Below, one piece after another: positions 1-6,934 of a stretch of 13,633 nucleotides of DNA; position 1 is the first letter of the stretch; each line of letters begins with the position of its first letter. Location of the stretch: contig JANQMO010000022.1 in NCBI GenBank assembly GCA_028280025.1, positions 1-13,633 on the forward strand. The letters run 5' to 3'. The notes under the pieces are model-generated. The model saw nothing but the letters and a program-made list of their open reading frames with translations, was not told where the DNA came from and searched no databases. The DNA comes from Chlorobium sp. GTDB lineage: Bacteria > Bacteroidota > Chlorobiia > Chlorobiales > Chlorobiaceae. The position numbers and the translations under genes are program-made.

Positions 1-99
1 AAAAATGTTCGAGGTTCAGCGGAATGACTGTTCGAGCTTTTCCGGAATGGCTGTTCGAAGTTGGGCGGAATTTGTGTTCGAGGTTTGCCGGAACCTACA
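1..99. mobile_element. Probable end of an IS21-family insertion sequence, rest outside window
   Basis: IS21-family elements carry several copies of a roughly 20-bp sequence near each end, presumably bound by the IstA transposase, and usually terminate in TG...CA. Here the 23-bp array lies at the window edge and is followed by CTACA at 95-99, which could be the outer tip. No istA or istB coding sequence is visible because the element would extend leftwards beyond base 1. The identification rests only on repeat architecture, not on a matched sequence. The array could instead be a protein-binding region of some other kind. Confidence 0.4.
6..94. repeat. Four tandem 23-bp units (IS-end-like)
   Basis: Units start at 6, 29, 52 and 75. 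Each begins TGTTCGA and contains CGGAA about 15 bases in, with a variable centre. The spacing is exactly 23 bp three times in a row, so this is real periodicity rather than chance. The fourth unit is cut short at about 94. Copies differ from one another at several positions, so this is a functional or ancient array rather than a fresh slippage product. Repeated protein-binding sites of this size are typical of the ends of IS21-family elements. Confidence 0.85.
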
Positions 100-262
100 C
101 CCATTGTCTTACAAACTCCTCAATCTGAAGCTCAGCGCCCTCAAGAGATCCATTCTGTGAGAGGTAATCACTGGCTCTTCGTTTGGCGTCCAAGACATCT
201 CCATGAGTGGGAAAAAGCCAATCGTCTGGTAGGATTTCGTAGTATTTTCCTATATGTGACAT
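95..262 (-). pseudogene. Small 55-codon ORF, hypothetical, possibly a gene start cut by the IS end
   Basis: This reading frame begins MSHIGKYYEILPDDW and ends FVRQWV. It is rich in acidic and aromatic residues and has a protein-like composition, which is unlike a shadow frame; nothing real overlaps it on the plus strand. An in-frame stop lies four codons upstream of the ATG, and there is no convincing Shine-Dalgarno sequence. The stop codon falls at 95-97, exactly where the 23-bp repeat array ends. The last codons may therefore be supplied by an inserted element, leaving only the first 53 or so residues of a longer protein. I do not recognise the family. It lies 137 bp downstream of the TIR gene on the same strand. 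It could also be a complete small protein or a chance ORF. Confidence 0.4.
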
Positions 263-399
263 GAAGGTGTTTTAAAAAAGGTAATAGGTGGATGATTTTT
301 TTTTCTTAATAAGATATGAATCCAGCGATTGGGCACTAATTTAAAGTGAAATCATAATAGTTACCAAAGTGCCAAAGTGATTACCGGTATGCATTTTAT

Positions 400-3300
400 C
401 TATGCATTTTGCCTTTGATCCTTGATTTTTTCATGTAATGCTTCCAGATTTTCCCTTATCGTGATTGTTTGGGGATGAGAATCTCCTAAGGATTTCTCGA
501 GTATTTGTTCAGCACGTTTGTAAAACGGCTCGGCCTCGGTGTACTTGCCTTGGTCACTAAGCAACTGGGCCAGATTATTGAGGCTGGTAGCGACAGAGGG
601 GTGGTCAGCTCCCAGCTGCTTTTCATATATCTGAAGAGCTCGCAAATAGAGTGATTTGGCTTCATCGTAAATACCTTGCTCATTAAATATGAGGGCAAGA
701 TTGTTTAGACTACTTGCCACATAAACGTGTTCATGCCCCAACTGTTTTTCATATATCTGAAGAGCTCGCAGGTAGAGTGGTACGACCTCGGCTATCTTTC
801 CTTGGTCATGAAGCAAGGTAGCCAGATTATTGAGGCTTACTGCCACATCGGGATGTTCAGGACCCAACTGTTTTTCTCGAAATTCAAGTGCTTGTCTAAA
901 AAAAAGCTCCGCTTGCTCATATTTACCTTGATCATGCAATACTCCAGCTAAATTTGACATGCTTGTAGCTATAAAAGGGTGATTTGCTTCTAGCTCTTTT
1001 TCCAAAATCGAAAGTGTCCGTCGTAAAAGCGTTTCAGCCTCATTATATTTGCCCTGCTGTCGCATCAATGTTGCCAAATTGTGGAGGCTCGTTGCGACTT
1101 CGGGATGTTCCTTACCAAACTGAATTTCGCTTATTTCCAGGGAGCGCCAATAAAATGGCTCAGCTTCAGCATACTTTCCTTGGTCATCAAGTGACGTCGC
1201 AAGATTGTTTAGAACCTTCGCCAAGTAAGGATGCTCATTTCCATATGCATTCTCAGAAATTTGCAACGCCAACCTGTATAGTGGTTCAGCATCGGCATGC
1301 TTTCCCTGCTTCTGAAGTACTCCGGCGAGATTGTTCAGATTGATTGCAACGTCTGGATGCGTATCTCCCATATGCTCTTTCATGACTTTTAAAGCTCGAC
1401 GATAAAGCTGCTCAGCTTCAGAGTACTTGGCCTGCATTTCCAATACAGAAGCAAGGTTGTTTTGCAACATTGATACATGTTGGTTGTTTCGAATTTCCTT
1501 GTTCTTCTCCAGAATGTCAAGAGAACGACGAAGGGACGTTTCCGCCTCAGGGTATTTGCCTTGAGCTTGTAACCATAAAGCAAGATTGTTTAGGCTAATT
1601 GCTACATGGGGATGTTCCTTACCTAGATATTTTTCCTGAATATCGATTGCCTGATAATACAATGATTCAGCTTCCATATACTTTCCTTCAACTCTTAGCA
1701 ATTCAGCTAAATTGTTCAGGCTAGCAGCTATATCAGGATGGTCTTTACCCTTTGTTCTTTCCTGAATTTCAAGCGCTTGACGATATATTTGCTCTGCTTT
1801 TGTGTATTTCCCCTGTGATTTCAATAATATTGCCAGACTGTTAAGACTGATTGCATAATCAGGATGATCCGTTCCAACCGTGCTTTCCAAAATATTCAGT
1901 GCTTGCTGATACAATAATTCTGACTCAGTATACTTACCTTCCGATTTCAGCAATGCTGCTAAGTTGGTAAGAATAGATGCTAGCTTTGAATTCTTTTTTC
2001 CAAAACGTTTTTCCTGGATTAAAAGCGCTTGACTAATCAAGGGCTTGATTTCATTGTAACGTCCCTGCTGATACAATAGGATTGATAGATTATTAAGAGT
2101 TGTAGCGAAATCAGGATGCTCTTTGCCTAATCTTTTCTCCTGAATTTCAAGCGCTTGACGGAACATCTGCTCAGCTTCGGGGTACTTGCCTTGCGATAGC
2201 AATGGTACGCCAAGGCCATTCAGGCAAGCAGCAAACTCAGGATGCTTTTTTCCCAACCCTTTTTCCGCAATTTTTAGTACACGGCGATACAATAACTCAG
2301 CTTGGGAATATAGTCCTCGCCCGTTTAGATATCCTCCCATGTAACTCAACAAAACTGCCCTAGTTGACATGATTTCATCATAATCATCGTGATCGTCTTG
2401 CATTGCTGCTTCGGCGTGTTGGAATAGGCTTTCGCATTTTGGCCAGCATGAAGTGGAACTGTATCCTTCATGAGGAAACAGTGCCTGCAGGGTGGTGATT
2501 ATAGCGTTCCTGTAACTGATGATTTCGTTCTCCTCCATTCGGTCTTGTACAACAACCTGTACAAGACGATGAACAGAAACAGTTGAAATATCAGAAGTAA
2601 TCAGGGAATAGCGGCGAAGTGCTTCAATAGCATTATCGAATTTTATTGTATCAACGGATGATAATTTTAGCTTTTTGTCAAGAAACCTATTGAATATCTT
2701 GCCATAAAATGTTGGGGTCGTAACACTCCTTAATGCGCCCTGTAAAAGGGAAACAGGAATGTTGTTAGGCGATACCATGCTGCATAGATAGAGCATGTCC
2801 TTTGCCATAGGAACAGACTCTATCTCTTCTAAAGCAAGTCGCCAGGTTGTCGCTACTGTATCCAGATAATTATCCGGATTTTTCTCACTTTCCCAAAGGT
2901 CTTTCCTCCTGGAATTAAACAAAGAAAGGTATTCGATATATTTCTTGCATTTTGCATCGATATAGGCTCCAGCCTGTTCCAGAGCAAGCGGTAAATCTCC
3001 AAGAGCTTCAGCCAGTTTATTGGCTTCTTGATTATTGTTTTGTCCTGTTCGTTTTTGTAGAAACGAAATGGATTCTTCCCTATCCCAGACACTCACTGTC
3101 AAAGGCGATCCAATGGTTTTCCAGTAAGGATTGCGTGATGTAATTAACACATGGCCGCCAGAGGACTGTGGAAGAAAGTCGCGGATAATCTCCGCATCCA
3201 CGGCGTTGTCAAAAATTAGCAGCCATCCATTATGAGTATCAAGCCAATCTTTCACAGCTTGAGCAATGATGGCTTGCTCTTTTGCATTTTGTTCCGCTAA

Positions 3301-4059
3301 ATCCAGTTTCGTTGCTAAAGCCGTATAATCAGTTATTAGGCTTGTTTCTTTTTCAGCTCGTATCCACCAGACACACTCATATGATGCACTATGACGATAG
3401 GCATACTCGATAGCAAGCTGTGACTTTCCAATGCCTCCTAGCCCGTGAAGGGACAGCTGTTTTAATGCAGCATTTTGGTCTTGACTAAATGATATACGCA
3501 GCTTCTTCAGAAACTGATTACGACCGGTGAAATTTGGATTTCGACGAGGAAGATTCCAGATGCGTGGCAATGTGCCAGGGAATCGCGGTTTATGAAGTAA
3601 GTAGGCATGAACCTCTTTTTTGAAATTAGGTTTTGATGCTGGTTTTGCCCTGACTCTCTTGACCTTATTAAGTAAAACATGTTTAGCATCATCCTCTTCT
3701 AATCCTATAAAAGAGATATAGGATAATCTTGATAGGATACCATCAATAGCACAATCTCTTACAATTATAGGGATTAGCAACCCCTTTATTGCTTCAGGGT
3801 CCTTGTAAATGGCTGTTTCCCATTCCGTCCTTGTAAATCTCGATTTAAAATAATCTGGGGATAATACCGCAATTGTCCGTTCACAATCAATTATAGCCTC
3901 ATGGATATTTCCAATAACACTTCTACCGGCAGTATTAAAATCCCAAGGTTGAAAAACCACTTTATACCCAGCGTCTTCAAGCATCCATGCAATCCAAGCA
4001 GCAACCTGTTCATCTGCCCCGGTATAGCTGATGAAGAAATCCTTTCTTTCCTGATCCAT
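400..4059 (-). CDS. TIR-NB-ARC-TPR protein (STAND-type predicted immune sensor)
   Basis: The 1219-residue protein has three parts. Residues 7-130 are a TIR domain: FFISYTGAD at the start, then SPDYFKSRFTRTEW, in which E79 is the expected catalytic glutamate of NAD-cleaving TIRs. Residues 176-370 begin an NB-ARC-type STAND NTPase, with NFTGR at 176-180, Walker A GLGGIGKS at 206-213, Walker B LLIFDN at 280-285, an ITSR motif near 306 and GDLPLAL at 354-360; the rest extends to about 530. From about 561 to the C-terminus lie some 15 TPRs of 42 residues, of the kinesin-light-chain type (HPDVAxSLNNLA...QGKYxEAEPLY). The family logic is that the TPRs sense a trigger, the STAND core oligomerises and the TIR depletes NAD+ or makes a signal. 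Function in phage defence is inferred. ATG at 4059 is the only canonical start after an in-frame stop; no clear Shine-Dalgarno precedes it. The gene is visibly more AT-rich than the trb genes. Confidence 0.93.
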   Translation of the reverse strand: MDQERKDFFISYTGADEQVAAWIAWMLEDAGYKVVFQPWDFNTAGRSVIGNIHEAIIDCERTIAVLSPDYFKSRFTRTEWETAIYKDPEAIKGLLIPIIVRDCAIDGILSRLSYISFIGLEEDDAKHVLLNKVKRVRAKPASKPNFKKEVHAYLLHKPRFPGTLPRIWNLPRRNPNFTGRNQFLKKLRISFSQDQNAALKQLSLHGLGGIGKSQLAIEYAYRHSASYECVWWIRAEKETSLITDYTALATKLDLAEQNAKEQAIIAQAVKDWLDTHNGWLLIFDNAVDAEIIRDFLPQSSGGHVLITSRNPYWKTIGSPLTVSVWDREESISFLQKRTGQNNNQEANKLAEALGDLPLALEQAGAYIDAKCKKYIEYLSLFNSRRKDLWESEKNPDNYLDTVATTWRLALEEIESVPMAKDMLYLCSMVSPNNIPVSLLQGALRSVTTPTFYGKIFNRFLDKKLKLSSVDTIKFDNAIEALRRYSLITSDISTVSVHRLVQVVVQDRMEENEIISYRNAIITTLQALFPHEGYSSTSCWPKCESLFQHAEAAMQDDHDDYDEIMSTRAVLLSYMGGYLNGRGLYSQAELLYRRVLKIAEKGLGKKHPEFAACLNGLGVPLLSQGKYPEAEQMFRQALEIQEKRLGKEHPDFATTLNNLSILLYQQGRYNEIKPLISQALLIQEKRFGKKNSKLASILTNLAALLKSEGKYTESELLYQQALNILESTVGTDHPDYAISLNSLAILLKSQGKYTKAEQIYRQALEIQERTKGKDHPDIAASLNNLAELLRVEGKYMEAESLYYQAIDIQEKYLGKEHPHVAISLNNLALWLQAQGKYPEAETSLRRSLDILEKNKEIRNNQHVSMLQNNLASVLEMQAKYSEAEQLYRRALKVMKEHMGDTHPDVAINLNNLAGVLQKQGKHADAEPLYRLALQISENAYGNEHPYLAKVLNNLATSLDDQGKYAEAEPFYWRSLEISEIQFGKEHPEVATSLHNLATLMRQQGKYNEAETLLRRTLSILEKELEANHPFIATSMSNLAGVLHDQGKYEQAELFFRQALEFREKQLGPEHPDVAVSLNNLATLLHDQGKIAEVVPLYLRALQIYEKQLGHEHVYVASSLNNLALIFNEQGIYDEAKSLYLRALQIYEKQLGADHPSVATSLNNLAQLLSDQGKYTEAEPFYKRAEQILEKSLGDSHPQTITIRENLEALHEKIKDQRQNA
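425..2379 (-). repeat. 126-bp periodic TPR-coding repeats
   Basis: The 3' half of the TIR-NB-ARC gene is a degenerate tandem array with a 126-bp (42-codon) period, interrupted only by a slightly long and a slightly short unit (45 and 40 codons). Most units are diverged. A few share long exact DNA matches: 621-644 and 747-770 are identical over 24 bp, one unit apart. The sequence around 1760-1782 and 2138-2160 is identical over about 23 bp, three units (378 bp) apart. Confidence 0.9.
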
Positions 4060-4160
4060 GCTAAGAGGTGTATAAATGTCAGAATAGCGTCTTCTATCAA
4101 GATACTGGTATAATACGGTGCAGCAAAGATTTCAGTTGATGTCATATAACTGCCATAGTA

Positions 4161-4181
4161 GAGCCCGGCTGCACCGGGCTC
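4161..4181 (-). terminator. GC-rich perfect hairpin after radC, ahead of the TIR gene
   Basis: An 8-bp perfect stem, GAGCCCGG pairing with CCGGGCTC, encloses a 5-base loop and starts 7 bases past the radC stop. No run of U follows on the minus strand, so it is not a standard intrinsic terminator. It may attenuate read-through, protect the radC 3' end, or help terminate with Rho. It separates radC from the TIR gene, which lie on the same strand 128 bp apart. Confidence 0.5.
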
Positions 4182-4187
4182 CGGCGC

Positions 4188-4673
4188 TCAGAGCAAGCTT
4201 GACTCCCTGAAACTGAAATAGGATTCATCTCCTACAATAATATGATCCAGAACCTGAACATCGAGAAGCTTCCCGGCTTTGACCAGTATTGAGGTTACCT
4301 GTTTATCGGCATTACTCGGTTCCGGGTTACCAGATGGATGATTATGAGCCAGCATTATGCAATTAGCATTGGCCAAAAGGGCTCCCTTGAAAACCTCTCT
4401 TGGATGTATCAGTGACGCATTCAGGGTTCCCCTGCTGATCATCTCTATCCCGATGATCCGGTTTTTGGTATTGAGATAGAGTGAATAAAACTCTTCGCTT
4501 GCCTTGTCTCGCAGCCCGATACTACAGAGAAATTCATAGGCAATCGATGCGCTTTTCAAGGCTTTCTGGTCGTAGGAAACATATGATTCTCTTACAAGTT
4601 TCAAGCTATAACATGGAATAGTAGTTTTCCTGGATTCCTGGGTGAACAGCGGGAGTGCAAGGTTGTTGTTCAT
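4188..4673 (-). CDS. radC: RadC family protein (short MPN+/JAMM form)
   Basis: This is a RadC-type MPN+ protein. The metal site is visible as AHNHPSGNPEPSNAD, giving His110, His112 and Asp123 when counted from the ATG at 4673; an upstream acidic candidate is the Glu pair in ASEEFYSLYLN. The phrases STKNRIIG-like NTKNRIIG, SRGTLNASLIHPREVFK and VLDHIIVG are family landmarks. At 161 residues it lacks the N-terminal helix-hairpin-helix region of chromosomal RadC (about 220 residues). It matches the short form often carried by plasmids, phages and integrative elements. The role of RadC is unresolved; the old DNA-repair assignment is doubtful. The frame also allows a TTG start at 4682, three codons earlier; I prefer the ATG, but neither has a good ribosome binding site. 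It is divergent from the DUF262 gene. Confidence 0.9.
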   Translation of the reverse strand: MNNNLALPLFTQESRKTTIPCYSLKLVRESYVSYDQKALKSASIAYEFLCSIGLRDKASEEFYSLYLNTKNRIIGIEMISRGTLNASLIHPREVFKGALLANANCIMLAHNHPSGNPEPSNADKQVTSILVKAGKLLDVQVLDHIIVGDESYFSFRESSLL

Positions 4674-4856
4674 GGTAGTCAATGTTTGCGTTGCAGAGAG
4701 TTACCATGGCTCTTTTTTCAAGCCATATCCCCGGAGGGACAAAGGCACTCCCCGTGCAGGCAAACTTTTTGCGCAAGGGAGCAAGTGATCTGCACAAATG
4801 CAATGCGGAAGAGAACGACCCTTGCACAAAACAGGCAAACTGCACTACCTTTGTGG

Positions 4857-4871
4857 CCCCGCCATCCGGGG
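4857..4871. other. Small GC hairpin in the radC/DUF262 gap
   Basis: CCCCG and CGGGG form a perfect 5-bp stem around a CCATC loop. It is one of several structures in this gap that together suggest a structured leader RNA or protein-binding sites. Its function is unknown. Confidence 0.35.
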
Positions 4872-4898
4872 ATAGGTGGAAAACCCTTTTGCGCCACA

Positions 4899-4940
4899 GG
4901 CGCCATGACTGATATCCGATCAGGCGCTGGCGGGCTTTTT
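4899..4940 (+). terminator. Possible stem-loop with T run
   Basis: CTGAT at 4909-4913 pairs perfectly with ATCAG at 4919-4923. After a bulge on the left arm, GGCGC pairs with GCGCT, extending the stem to about 4928. A GC-rich tail follows and ends in TTTTT at 4936-4940. The bulge and the distance from stem to T run make this a weak intrinsic terminator at best. If it works, it would end a short plus-strand transcript starting near radC and insulate the DUF262 operon. Confidence 0.3.
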
Positions 4941-5165
4941 GCGTCTATACATAAAGCATGACAGCGCCGCTTCAAGTCTCTTCATTTGCCGGAATCGCGG
5001 AAGAATGGGAATGCAGTGTGAACGTAGTGAGCATTATGGCGAGCGTTCGGGCAACATAGCTGACTCCACTGGGGCACGCAAAGCACGAAAAAAAGAAATG
5101 AAGTAACTGAGCACAAAAATCGGTATAGTACAGGTAAACCATTAACAATGTAAAACCCTCTACTT

Positions 5166-6272
5166 ATGTCACTTCAGAAAGAAATAAATAAGATGCGGCA
5201 AGAGATCCGTACAGATGGATACCCTATGTCAATAAATGAATGGATAAGCCTTTATAACTCAGAGAAACCGGAAATTGATATTCATCCTGAGTTTCAGAGA
5301 TTTTACCGTTGGACAACAAGTCAAAAAAGCGCTCTTATCGAATCCATACTCCTTGGCATACCCATCCCGCCAATCTTTGTCAGTCAACGTCAAGATGGAG
5401 TTTGGGATGTAGTAGATGGTCTACAGCGCCTCTCAACCATTTACGAGTTCATAGGAATCCTTCGGAACGAGAACGGAGAAGTTTTACCTGCACTTACTCT
5501 TGAAGCTACTCAGTATCTTCCTTCTTTAGATGGAAAAAAGTGGTACGATCCTGAGGATCCTGACAACTCACTTACTGATGAAGAACGACTGTTGATAAAA
5601 CGTTCAAAAATTTCAGCTAGCATTCTGCTTCGGGAGAGTGATGAAATAGCTAAGTTTGAACTTTTCCAGCGACTAAATACAGGCGGTTCGAATTTAACTC
5701 CACAAGAGGTCCGTAACTGTATTTTAGTAATGGCGAATAGAGACCTATATCAATGGTTAAGAGAACTTTCACAATATGAAAGCTTCCAAGAAACAATTAG
5801 TCTAAGCGAAAGACCCCTACAAGAACAATATGATGTAGAACTCGTGCTGCGCTTTATCATTCTCCACAATATCCATGAAGATGATCTAAAAGGAATGAAT
5901 GACGTAGGTGTATTTCTAACTGAGCAGATGCTTTTAATAGCACGCAATACCTCATATAATCGAGAGTCAGCCAAACAAGCATTTTACAAAACTTTTGACC
6001 TTCTCGAATCAACTGTAGGAAATAATGCTTTTAGGCGATATGATACAATAAAAAATAAATTCTTAGGCGGATTTCTTCTCTCCCCTTTTGAAACTATTGC
6101 ATGTGGTATCGGTTACAATTATTTGAATACACCAGATAAAAATGATATCGAACGTCTGATTAAGTCGATATGGACCAATCAAGATTTTACTGATTGGTCT
6201 CGTTCTGGCGTTGCTGCGATTCGACGATTACCAAAAATTTTACCTCTTGGACGGGAAATTTTCAAAGGATGA
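5166..6272 (+). CDS. DUF262 (GmrS N-terminal-like) domain protein without HNH domain
   Basis: The 368-residue protein has the ParB/Srx-like fold signature of DUF262: PEFQRFYRW at 41-49, SILLGIPIPPIFV near 60-72 and DVVDGLQRLSTI at 81-92, with the DGLQR core at 84-88. ELFQRLNTGGSNLTPQEVRN at 165-184 is the second conserved block. DUF262 is the N-terminal half of GmrSD-type, NTP-driven modification-dependent endonucleases. There it is coupled to a DUF1524 HNH nuclease, which is absent here: the C-terminus is helical with no H-N-H motif. The stop codon overlaps the HEPN start by ATGA, so the two are co-translated and probably act together. I infer that this is the sensor or regulator (possibly NTP-using) and the HEPN protein the effector, or a toxin-antitoxin pair. 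The start at 5166 is the first ATG; no clear ribosome binding site is present. The gene is AT-rich relative to trb. Confidence 0.88.
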   Translation: MSLQKEINKMRQEIRTDGYPMSINEWISLYNSEKPEIDIHPEFQRFYRWTTSQKSALIESILLGIPIPPIFVSQRQDGVWDVVDGLQRLSTIYEFIGILRNENGEVLPALTLEATQYLPSLDGKKWYDPEDPDNSLTDEERLLIKRSKISASILLRESDEIAKFELFQRLNTGGSNLTPQEVRNCILVMANRDLYQWLRELSQYESFQETISLSERPLQEQYDVELVLRFIILHNIHEDDLKGMNDVGVFLTEQMLLIARNTSYNRESAKQAFYKTFDLLESTVGNNAFRRYDTIKNKFLGGFLLSPFETIACGIGYNYLNTPDKNDIERLIKSIWTNQDFTDWSRSGVAAIRRLPKILPLGREIFKG

Positions 6273-6934
6273 AGATTCGCACTAAAGATGACCTTTGGTC
6301 AGTACTAGCCAAAGACTTAACATGGCGAAAGAAAGAGTTATCCGCCATGAAGGGGCTGATTACTGTAAGACATGAAAACCCAATGAGTAAAGAGGCTTTA
6401 TTAAGAGGCTCTTTTGCACTAATATATGCACACTTTGAAGGGTACATTAAAAAAGCTTCTGTTTCATATGTTGAGTTTGTAAGAATGCAACGGCTATCCT
6501 ACAAAGATCTATCTGATCATTTCTTCAACATTTCGGTCAAGCAAAAATTTCATGCAAATTACGGATCCAAGAAATTCTCTGATTTTCTACCTGTAACGGC
6601 ATTCTTTCGTACAGAGAAAAATTCAACTGCAAAGTTTAATCACAAAAATGTAATTGACACCGCATCAAACATATCGTCTCTAATCTTTAAGGAAATAATT
6701 TACACTCTTGGGTTAGACTACAGCAAATTCGAAGGCATTGAGAAGTTAATTGATATCAAGCTTTTAGAAAAACGAAATCATATAGCTCATGGTGAGTTTT
6801 TGGATGTGGATATCGATGATTATTTACTTGTAAACACCAGAATTCTTGAACTCCTTGAAAACTTTAAAACACAGATCGAGAATCAGGTTTCAGAACATCT
6901 TTATATAGTTAAATCTAGCCGACCCTTACCTTAA
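6269..6934 (+). CDS. HEPN-like nuclease, MAE_28990/MAE_18760 type
   Basis: The 221-residue protein carries the HEPN RNase motif Rx4H as EKRNHIAHG, with R169, N170 and H174, close to the C-terminal helices. An upstream helix, ALIYAHFEGYIKKA (50-63), is typical of the MAE_28990/MAE_18760 group of HEPN proteins, which are often encoded beside DUF262 or other ParB-like proteins. HEPN proteins with this motif are usually metal-independent RNases in toxin-antitoxin, abortive-infection and CRISPR systems. I start it at 6269 because ATG overlaps the preceding TGA as ATGA. An in-frame extension upstream would run into the DUF262 gene. Its TAA overlaps the DUF2274 stop on the other strand by 4 bp, so the two transcripts converge. 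RNase activity is inferred from the motif; the target is unknown. Confidence 0.87.
   Translation: MKIRTKDDLWSVLAKDLTWRKKELSAMKGLITVRHENPMSKEALLRGSFALIYAHFEGYIKKASVSYVEFVRMQRLSYKDLSDHFFNISVKQKFHANYGSKKFSDFLPVTAFFRTEKNSTAKFNHKNVIDTASNISSLIFKEIIYTLGLDYSKFEGIEKLIDIKLLEKRNHIAHGEFLDVDIDDYLLVNTRILELLENFKTQIENQVSEHLYIVKSSRPLP

Larger units (their letters stand above)
4683..5165. other. 480-bp divergent intergenic region with hairpins and short repeats
   Basis: The gap between radC (minus) and the DUF262 gene (plus) must hold both promoters. I see several short inverted repeats, detailed separately, plus GGAG/CTCC flanking 4735-4752. CAGGCAAACT is repeated at 4757 and 4832, and TGCACAAA at 4791 and 4823. 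Overlapping ORFs of 67-91 codons exist on both strands at 4682-4975, but none has a ribosome binding site, and they are odd in composition. TATAGT at 5124-5129 is a weak -10 candidate for the plus-strand operon, without a good -35. Confidence 0.6.

Noticed and set aside
61..264. Plus-strand 67-codon ORF
   Set aside because: It overlaps the 23-bp array and lies opposite the more protein-like minus-strand frame at 95-262; its composition looks like a shadow.
263..399. Direct repeat CAAAGTG twice and CACT/AGTG palindrome after the TIR gene
   Set aside because: Too short and AT-rich to distinguish from chance; no stem followed by a T run in the right orientation for the TIR gene.
425..2379. Periodic DNA resembling a CRISPR or satellite array
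   Set aside because: The 126-bp period is exactly 42 codons in one open frame and encodes TPRs; there are no conserved repeats with unique spacers.
3891..4145. Minus-strand 84-codon ORF starting upstream of the TIR gene
   Set aside because: It overlaps the TIR domain in another frame, lacks a ribosome binding site and has no recognisable motif.
4060..4160. Possible promoter TTGCTG...TATCTT or TTGATA...TTTATA upstream of the TIR gene
   Set aside because: Each has only partial matches to the -35/-10 consensus, and several equally weak alternatives exist in this AT-rich stretch.
4682..4975. Overlapping 67-91 codon ORFs on both strands in the radC/DUF262 gap
   Set aside because: They compete with each other, lack ribosome binding sites and coincide with hairpins; kept only as part of the structured-region finding.
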